This document shows positions 1 to 5,322 of a DNA stretch of 5,348 bases, in pieces. Position 1 is the stretch's first letter. Every line of letters begins with the position of its first letter. The position numbers were made by a program, and so were the translations under genes. The notes below the pieces were generated by a model that saw only the letters and a program-made list of their open reading frames with translations, was not told where the DNA came from and did no database searches. The stretch comes from Myxococcales bacterium. Its GTDB lineage: Bacteria > Myxococcota_C > UBA6777. The stretch spans positions 4,352-9,699 of the forward strand of contig JALTMC010000865.1 in the NCBI GenBank assembly GCA_027005175.1. Reading direction: 5' to 3'.

Positions 1-883
1 AGCCAGTATAGACCCGGCGATAAGCGAGTTTGTCATGTCGGATGAGGACAGCCCTTCCACAGCTTCCCATCCTACGGGCTCCTGTAACGATACCTGAAGC
101 TGCCGCAAGGATCGGAGTGCGGCGTGGGGCTCCGATATCAACAGCGCCGTGAAATCGACGACGGCGGGTAAAGGGATCACTCCGCCAACCATAACCGCTG
201 CCGATCCGATAGCCTGGTACTGGAAATAACAAACGCAGGGAACGATAACGCCGTCGAGAACGACGAGACCTGCGACGTCGGCGCGACCTGCGACGTCGGC
301 GCGACCTGTGACGTCGGCGATACCTTGGGGGAGCCCGGTGATGCTGCAAGGATTGGGTTAAGGCTCTTTCGAGGGCTCGCTCTGCTGCGTTTTGGGCCCC
401 AAGGGCTCGTCGAAAGGCACGCAATGCCGCTGTCCTGGATGCCTGAATATGACGTTGACTCTCGACATGAATCAAGTCGATGTCTCGCTCTAAACCAACA
501 GGGAATCCTATGTAGTGGATCAGGTCTCGCTCTTTTTCTCTCTTTAACTTTCGCTGTAATAACTTGAGTCGGTACGCTGGTAAAGAGGGAACCAGTACCC
601 GGACCTCCTGCAACAAACGAGTCCAGTTTTGCCTTGCTTTGGGAGGGAAGGACACACGCTTCTCAGGAGAGTGGGGGCGCTCCATTCGGGACAATACAAA
701 ACGACCCAAGGAACGCTCAAGCCTTTGAATCGCCTGTTTTTGCTGGAGCTTGGTTCCTGACTTGTTGTGTGTTCTTTGGACAGACATTGGTTGGGACGTT
801 CGACGTGGAGGATTCGAACGACAACCCATAACGAGTCCGATAGACAGGAAGAAAGAGACTGTAATGAACCATCGGAATGACAA
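1..883 (-). CDS. Lipoprotein with Arg-rich linker and M23 (LytM-like) domain, 3' end beyond window
   Basis: I see an uninterrupted minus-strand frame of 294 codons running off the left edge. An in-frame TGA lies just upstream and the only start codon before the signal peptide is TTG at 883-881, six bases after AAAGAGG. Residues 1-21 form a lipoprotein signal peptide (hydrophobic 5-19, lipobox LVMGC, Cys21). Residues about 46-182 look helical and rich in Arg, Leu, Gln and Glu. Residues 187-217 contain 22 Arg. From about 220 the M23 fold is clear: SGYGWRSDP (229-237), FHGAVDIGAP (244-253) with the zinc-ligand pattern HxxxD (H245, D249), then TPILAAASGIV (256-266) and VLIRHD (279-284). M23 enzymes cut peptidoglycan cross-bridges or act as inactive amidase activators. 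Where active members read Tyr-x-His, this one reads Tyr-Thr-Gly (292-294), so it may be a non-catalytic LytM factor. The HxH motif would lie beyond the window. Family assignment is firm, catalytic status is not. Confidence 0.86.
   Translation of the reverse strand, partial: MSFRWFITVSFFLSIGLVMGCRSNPPRRTSQPMSVQRTHNKSGTKLQQKQAIQRLERSLGRFVLSRMERPHSPEKRVSFPPKARQNWTRLLQEVRVLVPSLPAYRLKLLQRKLKREKERDLIHYIGFPVGLERDIDLIHVESQRHIQASRTAALRAFRRALGAQNAAERALERALTQSLQHHRAPPRYRRRHRSRRRRRSRRRRRSRRSRRRYRSLRLLFPVPGYRIGSGYGWRSDPFTRRRRFHGAVDIGAPRRTPILAAASGIVTGARRMGSCGRAVLIRHDKLAYRRVYTG
268..321 (-). repeat. 18-bp direct tandem repeat, three copies, inside the M23 lipoprotein gene
   Basis: On the plus strand the unit acctgcgacgtcggcgcg occurs at 268-285 and 286-303, with a third copy at 304-321 differing at three positions. 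Eighteen bases are six codons, so copy number can change without a frameshift. On the coding (minus) strand each unit gives five Arg and one Ser, forming most of the Arg-rich linker before the M23 domain. The repeat is more GC-rich than its surroundings. Confidence 0.85.
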
Positions 884-889
884 AGTGGA

Positions 890-896
890 CCTCTTT
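890..896 (-). promoter_or_regulatory. Ribosome binding site that fixes the TTG start of the M23 lipoprotein gene
   Basis: On the minus strand AAAGAGG ends six bases before TTG at 883-881. The same frame has a TGA a few codons further upstream and its first ATG is inside the signal peptide (Met19), just before the lipobox Cys. TTG is therefore the only start giving a complete lipoprotein signal. Confidence 0.65.
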
Positions 897-973
897 GTTG
901 CTCATACTTGTTTGAGAAAGCCTTCGGAGCTCTGGCCCACATGAAGATTCACATCCTGCAGTGAGCGACCTAC

Positions 974-993
974 CCAGGCTCCTGGTGCGCCAG
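974..993. repeat. Alternating CCAG / CTGG / CCAG short inverted repeats
   Basis: CCAGG at 974-978 pairs with CCTGG at 981-985. The same CTGG (982-985) can also pair with CCAG at 990-993. Two small hairpins sharing one arm are thus mutually exclusive. The element lies in the leader or upstream region of the leftward lipoprotein gene. Stems are short and function is unknown. Confidence 0.3.
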
Positions 994-1106
994 CCCGGTG
1001 CTTTGTCTGACTTGTTGCATCATAGGTTAGGGCTAGGGGAGAGACTATCCATCTTTTCAGGCCCAAAGCAAGTTATGTACCACTCTCGTTATGAAGTCTT
1101 GTCCTT

Positions 1107-1122
1107 TGTGATAGTTGTCACA
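1107..1122. promoter_or_regulatory. Candidate CRP/FNR-family binding site (TGTGA-N6-TCACA)
   Basis: The sequence has TGTGA at 1107-1111, six bases, then TCACA at 1118-1122. This is a perfect match to the half-sites and spacing of the CRP consensus. It lies between divergent genes, about 270 bases before the rightward ATG and about 225 before the leftward TTG, so either or both could be controlled. Ten specified bases at fixed spacing are unlikely in a few kilobases by chance. No CRP-family regulator is encoded here, and distance to a mapped promoter is unknown. Confidence 0.45.
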
Positions 1123-1170
1123 GACTTGAACCGCTGAGTTCGATCCTTCCATCATAGCATGGGATGGTTG

Positions 1171-1209
1171 TTACTCCATGTTATGGCGTCTGCTCGTAAA
1201 ATGGAGTAA
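1171..1209. repeat. Perfect 9-bp inverted repeat, possible stem-loop
   Basis: TTACTCCAT at 1171-1179 is the exact reverse complement of ATGGAGTAA at 1201-1209, with a 21-base loop. On the plus strand it is followed by a short A run rather than a T run, so it is not a typical rightward intrinsic terminator. It could be an RNA structure in a long leader or a protein-binding dyad. Confidence 0.4.
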
Positions 1210-1393
1210 AAAAGCTCCAACAAAAGAAAAAACAATGTATGAGATCGTATTTATTATGATAGTTTGAAACGCTTGACGCCTTCGATTTTTTGTGATTACT
1301 TCTTCCCATTCGCTGCACTCTTTGTGAGCTTGTGGGTATGTGTGTACTTATAAATTTGCTTCTTTGTTATCCAATTAAAATAGGAGAAACTCA

Positions 1394-1996
1394 ATGCGTC
1401 GATCTCGATGGTTTCTTATGTTTTCTTTTCTACTCTTGCTGATGATGACTTCTTCATGTTTCCGACCTTGGCGAGTTATCCGTAAAGATATGCCTCGCCC
1501 TTATCCTGTCAACTCTAGGTTTGTTATTTTACCTATTTCCTTTCAAGATGCACGTATCAATGGTCTCTCTCGTGGAGACTATATGGCGCGAAAAAACTCG
1601 GTTGATCGGGGGAAATGGAACCGCATCATCGCTGAAATGCGCGATCTCTTTGCAGAGAATATGCGGAGCTATGCCAGAGATATCTCTGTGCGGATCGGAG
1701 ACAAGGCTCGTCCTGGTGAACTCACTATTGATACCCATACCTATGCGATTCAGACAGGGTTTTACGCTGCGCTTGTCAATCGGGCTAGCCATGTGCAATT
1801 GCGTGTTGTTATCCGAAAAGGAAAAGATGTCTATGATGAATTCGTTATTAACAGTGGAACGAATCCCACGGCGGGAAACAGTATCCTCCCTGCTTACCCC
1901 TCCATCGCCTCTCGGTTGCGTCGCGACGCTACGATCTTAGGACGGTATGCAGGGCGTTATTTGCGTGTAAGGCTGGATGAGAAGATCAAGAAGTGA
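1394..1996 (+). CDS. Orphan lipoprotein, 200 residues, unknown function
   Basis: ATG at 1394 follows AGGAGA (1382-1387) with a six-base gap. Residues 1-22 form a lipoprotein signal: basic MRRSR, hydrophobic 6-18, then lipobox TSSC with Cys22, so the mature protein should be lipid-anchored in the envelope. Position +2 is Phe, not Asp, so under the E. coli sorting rule outer-membrane delivery is plausible. The mature part has a strand-like start (RFVILPISFQ, 42-51), a charged helical segment (about 66-96), and two strand-like stretches around HVQLRVVIRKGKDVYDEFVI (133-152). It ends in a basic tail, DEKIKK. I do not recognise a family; the layout recalls small DUF4410-like envelope lipoproteins, but that is weak. 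It is convergent with the FHA gene, and its 3' end has been tandemly duplicated downstream. Confidence 0.85.
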   Translation: MRRSRWFLMFSFLLLLMMTSSCFRPWRVIRKDMPRPYPVNSRFVILPISFQDARINGLSRGDYMARKNSVDRGKWNRIIAEMRDLFAENMRSYARDISVRIGDKARPGELTIDTHTYAIQTGFYAALVNRASHVQLRVVIRKGKDVYDEFVINSGTNPTAGNSILPAYPSIASRLRRDATILGRYAGRYLRVRLDEKIKK

Positions 1997-2090
1997 GTAA
2001 GACTCTCCGAAGCCGATGAGAAGCTTAAGGAGTGAGTAAGACTCTCCGAAGCCGATGAGAAGCTTAAGAAGTGAGCAAGGCTTTTCGAGG
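1993..2090 (+). repeat. 39-bp tandem repeat derived from the lipoprotein gene's 3' end
   Basis: Two nearly identical 39-base units lie at 1993-2031 and 2032-2070, differing at one base. A partial copy follows at 2071-2090 (15 of 20 bases match). The first unit begins on the last codon of the lipoprotein gene and contains its TGA. Read in the gene's frame, each unit gives VRLSEADEKLK(E/K) then TGA, closely matching the gene's own end, VRLDEKIKK then TGA, apart from three extra codons. The period is exactly 13 codons. It fills almost all of the gap to the convergent FHA gene. No strong terminator hairpin with a T run is visible there. Confidence 0.85.
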
Positions 2091-2094
2091 GCGG

Positions 2095-2766
2095 TTAGAG
2101 GACACCGTGTTTCTTGCCGATGGCTTCGACAGCACTGACTTCCATATCAACAGCCTCTGCGACACGAGCGGCATCTCCGTCGGCTTCCTGGAGGGCTCGA
2201 ACAACCAGCTCTGTCATCACGTCACCATCGTGTTGGACGGTGGGGCGAAGGATGTCTGTATTAAACTCTTTAAGCTCTTCCTGGGTTGTCTCCTTAAAAT
2301 CACCATTGCGGTGAAAGATGAAGCGGCATTCGCCAATACGCAACTCATCTTGGTCTTTGAGCATATACCGCTTGACTTTTTTGTCGTTGACATAGATGCC
2401 GTTCCGGCTATCCATATCTTGAGCTTGTAGACCACTGGCGACAGGAACGATTCGACAGTGGATACGAGATGCATCTGGATCTGTTGTTTGAATATAGTTG
2501 CTTGCTGCACGTCCGATGGTGATGGTCTTTTTTCCGACATGGAAGTTTCGACCTTCCAGATCACCCCCTGCACCAATGAGCCAATTGGTTTTGTCCTCAT
2601 CACCTTCAGAAGGAGGTGCTTCTGGAGGTGGTGTTGAGACGTGTTTTTTCTCCGAAGCTGGGGACTTCTTCAGAACTAATACGACGACAATCGCTGTGAT
2701 CACAATGATGGCTGCAATTCCACCCATCAGGGCTATATTTACGGCAAATAGGAGGGGTATGTTCAT
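2095..2766 (-). CDS. Membrane-anchored FHA-domain protein with Fis-like C-terminal segment
   Basis: The protein has 223 residues from ATG at 2766. The frame extends to a TTG at 2796 but that has no ribosome binding site and would put a polar stretch before the membrane helix. Residues 5-32 are one long hydrophobic helix followed by KK. A Pro/Ser/Glu-rich linker spans about 35-60. Residues 62-152 are an FHA domain with the usual phosphothreonine-binding landmarks: GR (85-86), SRIH (100-103) and NG (122-123). FHA domains bind phosphothreonine peptides and commonly serve Ser/Thr kinase signalling or secretion systems. Residues 187-223 resemble a Fis-type helix-turn-helix: ALQEADGD, then RVAEAVDM, then KKHGVL. 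Whether it binds DNA while membrane-tethered is unknown; it may be a protein-interaction version. No kinase gene is in the window. It diverges from the dgcA-dgcN operon. Confidence 0.88.
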   Translation of the reverse strand: MNIPLLFAVNIALMGGIAAIIVITAIVVVLVLKKSPASEKKHVSTPPPEAPPSEGDEDKTNWLIGAGGDLEGRNFHVGKKTITIGRAASNYIQTTDPDASRIHCRIVPVASGLQAQDMDSRNGIYVNDKKVKRYMLKDQDELRIGECRFIFHRNGDFKETTQEELKEFNTDILRPTVQHDGDVMTELVVRALQEADGDAARVAEAVDMEVSAVEAIGKKHGVL

Positions 2767-2862
2767 GGTTTTCTCAATCGTAAATAAGTGGAACAAGTGT
2801 TGTGGGGGACACTACATAACAGCAAGACACTAAGCTCTTTTGCGTCTTCTGGCAAGGGTGAA

Positions 2863-2888
2863 CATTTTGACCTGAGCCTCTCAAAATG
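2863..2888. promoter_or_regulatory. Candidate operator: CATTTTGA-N10-TCAAAATG
   Basis: CATTTTGA (2863-2870) and TCAAAATG (2881-2888) are exact reverse complements separated by ten bases. The spacing suits a dimeric helix-turn-helix regulator contacting one face of DNA. The centre lies about 64 bases upstream of the start site implied by TATCAT at 2928-2933, which would suit an activator of dgcA-dgcN. It could equally act on the leftward FHA gene. The regulator is not encoded in the window. Confidence 0.45.
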
Positions 2889-2903
2889 AATCTGTGAGAC
2901 GAT

Positions 2904-2933
2904 TTCGATTTTCTGGCAAACACAAGGTATCAT
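2904..2933 (+). promoter_or_regulatory. Possible promoter of dgcA-dgcN (weak -35, good -10)
   Basis: TATCAT at 2928-2933 matches five of six bases of the sigma-70 -10 element. The best -35 at 18 bases is TTCGAT (2904-2909), a poor match, as expected for an activator-dependent promoter. It would give a leader of roughly 30 bases before the ATG at 2972. This is inference from motifs only. Confidence 0.3.
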
Positions 2934-2960
2934 GGAATTCGTGATCTTCTCAACCACATT

Positions 2961-2966
2961 AAGAGG
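2961..2966 (+). promoter_or_regulatory. Ribosome binding site deciding the dgcA start
   Basis: AAGAGG at 2961-2966 lies five bases before ATG at 2972 but only two before the in-frame GTG at 2969. The ATG is therefore the better start, removing one residue from the longest reading. Confidence 0.55.
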
Positions 2967-2971
2967 CTGTG

Positions 2972-4024
2972 ATGCAGATAGAATATCAGACATTCCAATT
3001 AATAAAGCGCTTTGCTCTCACGATTAGTCGAGGTACATCCGCAGGAACAACCAATGTCTGGGTTCGGGTTGGTGCGGATGGTTATGAGGGGTGGGGTGAA
3101 ACCGCTCCCTTCTCATGGTCTGGCATTCATCAGGATGCAGAAATCACGATAAAGCATCTTCAACAACTCCAACCTCAGTTGGAGTCGCTGCATCCTTTGG
3201 AGCGAGAGAAGATCCATCAAGTCATGGCAACTGCCCATATGCCGTCTGGAGCGAGAGCGGCTGTTGATATGGCATTGTTTGATTGGATGGGCAAAGCCAC
3301 TGGGCTTCCTCTGTGGAAACTTTGGGGACTGGATCGAGAAACCACACCCATTACATCGGTCACTGTAGGCATCAATGAGCCTGAACAAGTGAAGGAGAGA
3401 GTTCGAGACTGGCTGGAGCATGCACCTGGATGCGCCCTTAAGATTAAGTTGGGTAGCCCCAAAGGTCTCGACTTTGATCGGTCTATCATTCAGGCTGTAA
3501 AAGAAGTGGCACCAGCAGACATTCCTCTTCGCGTTGATGCGAACGGTGGCTGGGATCTCGCGGGTGCCAAAGAGATGTGCGACTGGCTGGCTGATCAGGG
3601 TGTGACCTATGTTGAGCAACCCCTGGCACGCGGTCAGGAAGATGACCTCATCCCGCTGCGTCAAAGCTCTCCCCTACCTCTCTTTGCTGATGAGAGTTGT
3701 TTGGATCGAGCTGATATTGTCAAGCTGGCTGACCGGGTTGATGGGATCAATATCAAGCTCATCAAATGTGGTGGACTGACCGAAGCGATGGGTATGATTA
3801 AAACAGCGCAGGCTTGTGGCTTACAAGTCATGCTGGGTTGCTTCTCTGAAAGTGCCCTCTCCATACAGGCCGCAATTCAGTTGTCACCTCTGGCACAAAC
3901 CCTGGATCTCGATAGTCATCTCAATATGAAGAATATCCCTTTTGAAGGCGTGTCTCTCCAAGAAGGCCGATTGCTTCCAGGAGACCTTCCTGGCCTTGGT
4001 GTGAAGAAAGGCAAAGATCTGTAA
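2972..4024 (+). CDS. dgcA: Enolase-superfamily N-acetyl-D-glutamate racemase / dipeptide epimerase (DgcA-like)
   Basis: The 350-residue protein has the full plan of the muconate-lactonizing/dipeptide-epimerase branch: an N-terminal capping domain (about 1-120) and a TIM barrel (about 125-330). Visible catalytic residues are K157 and K159 (KIK), metal ligands D189 (RVDAN), E215 (YVEQPL) and D240 (FADES), and the opposite-face base K262 (INIKLIKCGG). DLDS at 312-315 corresponds to the Asp-x-Asp that holds the substrate amine in L-Ala-D/L-Glu epimerases. Catalysis is proton abstraction and return at the alpha carbon with Mg2+. The next gene overlaps it by one base and belongs to the DgcN family, so the likely job is racemising N-acetyl-D-glutamate to N-acetyl-L-glutamate in the cytoplasm. 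The alternative is an L-Ala-D/L-Glu epimerase recycling murein peptides; sequence alone does not fully separate these. The fold and pairing are secure. Confidence 0.9.
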   Translation: MQIEYQTFQLIKRFALTISRGTSAGTTNVWVRVGADGYEGWGETAPFSWSGIHQDAEITIKHLQQLQPQLESLHPLEREKIHQVMATAHMPSGARAAVDMALFDWMGKATGLPLWKLWGLDRETTPITSVTVGINEPEQVKERVRDWLEHAPGCALKIKLGSPKGLDFDRSIIQAVKEVAPADIPLRVDANGGWDLAGAKEMCDWLADQGVTYVEQPLARGQEDDLIPLRQSSPLPLFADESCLDRADIVKLADRVDGINIKLIKCGGLTEAMGMIKTAQACGLQVMLGCFSESALSIQAAIQLSPLAQTLDLDSHLNMKNIPFEGVSLQEGRLLPGDLPGLGVKKGKDL

Positions 4025-5088
4025 TGAAAATGGCCACAACAAACTACCTGACTCCATCGTCTCGCCTTGTTTTACTTCAACATGAAGGGCTGCTTCATAC
4101 GAACGGCAAAACAGGTATGTCTTTGATGCGTTATGGTGCTTATCCCATTGTCGCGGTGCTTGACCATACCCAGGTGGGTGGGTCGATTAAAGAACTCACA
4201 GGCATGGATTGTGATGCCCCTGTTGTTGCGTCCATGAAAGAGGCTCTGGCTTACAAGCCAGAGGTTCTCGTGATCGGGATCGCGCCCTCTGGAGGTGCTC
4301 TTACGGATGCCTGGCTTCAGGATGTGGAAGCTGCTGCTCAGGCAGGGCTCTCCATCGTCAATGGATTGCACTCTCTGTTGGCTGAACATCCACGAGTTAA
4401 GCCACATTTGCGAGAGGGACAATGGGTATGGGATATCCGGCAAGAACCTGCCGATCTACAAACAGGCTCGGGAAAAGCCCGTGAGTTGTCCTGTAAGCGA
4501 GTGCTGACGGTAGGAACAGATATGGCTGTGGGTAAGATGTCAACCAGCATTGAGATGCACCGAATCGCACAAGAGCGAGGCCTGCGCTCTCAGTTCGTGG
4601 CTTCGGGACAAACAGGCATTATGCTCTCTGATCACGGGATCCCTCTGGATTGTATCCGCGTTGATTTTGCGTCCGGTGCTGTGGAGCAGGCTGTCCTTAA
4701 AGCAGGGGCTGACACCGATCTTGTCTTTGTGGAAGGGCAGGGCTCCTTCTGTAATCCCGCATCTACCGCAACATTACCGCTCTTGCGCGGGGCGCAGCCC
4801 ACGCATCAGATCCTGGTTCATCGTGTCGGTCAGACACACCTGGACACCTACACTCATGTTAAAATCCCACCCCTGACGAAAGTGGTGAAGATGTATGAGA
4901 ACGCTGCCGAAGCAGGTGGAGCGTTTGCTCCTGCTCCTGTGGTGGGGATTGCCCTAAATACTTGGCACCTCAACGAAGAGGAGGCTCATGCGGCCATCGC
5001 TCAAATCCACGCTGATACAGGTCTCCCCTGCACTGACGCGGTTCGCTTTGGCGGCGATATCCTGCTCAATGCTATTCTCAATTCTTAA
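4024..5088 (+). CDS. dgcN: DUF1611-family D-glutamate N-acetyltransferase (DgcN-like)
   Basis: The 354-residue protein starts at ATG 4024, whose A is the last base of the upstream TAA (TAATG), so translation is probably coupled. A second Met at codon 3 is possible. The N-terminal region (about 12-150) has a Rossmann-like half with VLVIGIAPSGG (81-91). The C-terminal part has a P-loop-like VGTDMAVGKMS (163-173), then FVASGQTGIM (191-200), RVDFASGA (212-219) and FVEGQGS (235-241), all hallmarks of DUF1611. Members of this family called DgcN transfer an acetyl group from acetyl-CoA to D-glutamate, making the substrate for DgcA, and were described as a D-Glu catabolic route in marine Proteobacteria and haloarchaea. 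Length is normal and no key motif is missing. The P-loop-like motif also resembles nucleotide-binding loops, so other transferase roles cannot be excluded. Confidence 0.88.
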   Translation: MKMATTNYLTPSSRLVLLQHEGLLHTNGKTGMSLMRYGAYPIVAVLDHTQVGGSIKELTGMDCDAPVVASMKEALAYKPEVLVIGIAPSGGALTDAWLQDVEAAAQAGLSIVNGLHSLLAEHPRVKPHLREGQWVWDIRQEPADLQTGSGKARELSCKRVLTVGTDMAVGKMSTSIEMHRIAQERGLRSQFVASGQTGIMLSDHGIPLDCIRVDFASGAVEQAVLKAGADTDLVFVEGQGSFCNPASTATLPLLRGAQPTHQILVHRVGQTHLDTYTHVKIPPLTKVVKMYENAAEAGGAFAPAPVVGIALNTWHLNEEEAHAAIAQIHADTGLPCTDAVRFGGDILLNAILNS

Positions 5089-5109
5089 TGTAAGGCACAA
5101 GATAGTTAA

Positions 5110-5287
5110 ACAGACAACATTATCGGTAGCGTGATAGGTGTAAAAGGGAAGGGCTGGACAGTGGGTTCTTGCACTGGCGACTGCACCTCACTGTCGGGGA
5201 ATGCCGGGGGCCATCTCCACAGAGGACTGGGCGGTCCCCGAATCCGACGGCAACGAGGTGCTGTACCTGGTCGTGTCACAGTGCTAA
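5110..5287 (+). pseudogene. Possible frameshifted 3' fragment of a Cys-containing secreted-type protein
   Basis: No intact gene follows dgcN. From 5110 one plus frame reads protein-like sequence (GWTVGSCTGDCTSLSGNAG, about 5152-5208). The adjacent frame continues as STEDWAVPESDG and ends LYLVVSQC then TAA (5285-5287). Removing one G from the G5 run at 5206-5210 joins the two into one reading of about 58 codons. The second part has very high GC at third positions (about 19 of 21), unlike the dgc genes. There is no start codon with a ribosome binding site, so it looks like a remnant, not a gene. The reading could be chance; there is no homology evidence from here. Confidence 0.3.
5157..5195. 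repeat. 7-bp inverted repeat with nested TGCA stem, downstream of dgcN
   Basis: GACAGTG at 5157-5163 pairs exactly with CACTGTC at 5189-5195, and inside it TGCA (5170-5173) pairs with TGCA (5182-5185). A further CACTGTC occurs at 5340-5346. No T run follows, so it is not a classical intrinsic terminator. It overlaps the possible coding remnant. Confidence 0.35.
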
Positions 5288-5300
5288 GTGTCTGCAAGCC

Positions 5301-5322
5301 CTGAGAAAAGTGCCTCTCTCAG
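5301..5322. repeat. 6-bp inverted repeat CTGAGA-N10-TCTCAG
   Basis: CTGAGA (5301-5306) and TCTCAG (5317-5322) are exact reverse complements with a ten-base loop, just after the TAA of the possible gene remnant. It may be a weak stem-loop terminator, but no T tract follows on the plus strand. Confidence 0.3.

Larger units (their letters stand above)
884..1393. other. Divergent intergenic region between two lipoprotein genes
   Basis: These 510 bases separate the minus-strand M23 lipoprotein from the plus-strand lipoprotein at 1394. I find no convincing coding frame or RNA gene. The left part (about 950-1060) is GC-richer and contains short alternating inverted repeats; the right part (about 1190-1390) is AT-rich. 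Both genes must be driven from here. A TATAAA at 1349-1354 could be a -10 element for the rightward gene and TATGAT on the minus strand near 1022-1027 one for the leftward gene, but neither has a good -35 at normal spacing, so no promoter is called. The supportable sites are listed separately. Confidence 0.6.
2767..2971. other. Divergent intergenic region between the FHA gene and the dgcA-dgcN operon
   Basis: About 205 bases must hold promoters for both directions. They contain a perfect 8-bp inverted repeat (2863-2888) and the direct repeat TTCTGGCAA at 2847-2855 and 2911-2919. A -10-like TATCAT sits at 2928-2933 facing dgcA. No coding frame or RNA gene is apparent. Confidence 0.6.

Noticed and set aside
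172-567. Plus-strand open frame with TCDVGATCDVG, recalling Cys-rich repeats of myxobacterial secreted proteins
   Set aside because: It is the antisense of the Arg-rich repeat of the M23 lipoprotein gene. The minus frame has a signal peptide, a ribosome binding site and a clear M23 domain; the plus frame has none of these and no sensible continuation.
544-942. Minus-strand frame of 132 codons and other short frames over 634-944
   Set aside because: They overlap the M23 lipoprotein gene in other frames and show no signal, domain or ribosome binding site.
1138-1146. GTTCGATCC resembling a tRNA T-loop
   Set aside because: The flanking bases do not form a T stem, and no D arm, anticodon arm or acceptor stem can be placed around it.
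1273-1301. TTGACG with TTACTT 17 bases later as promoter of the lipoprotein gene
   Set aside because: The -10 match is poor and many similar AT-rich hexamers occur nearby, so a call is not justified.
1993-2090. Tandem 39-bp repeat as a CRISPR array
   Set aside because: The units abut directly with no spacers and match the end of the adjacent gene.
1994-2098. TGA recoded as a sense codon, extending the lipoprotein through the repeats
   Set aside because: No other gene in the window needs an in-frame TGA, and normal TGG tryptophan codons are used. The repeats are better explained by duplication; occasional readthrough is left as a hypothesis only.
2071-2430. Plus-strand frame of 119 codons starting GTG
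   Set aside because: It is antisense to the FHA gene, whose motifs are unambiguous.
2767-2796. Longer FHA protein from TTG at 2796
   Set aside because: There is no ribosome binding site before the TTG, and the ATG at 2766 places the membrane helix directly at the N-terminus.
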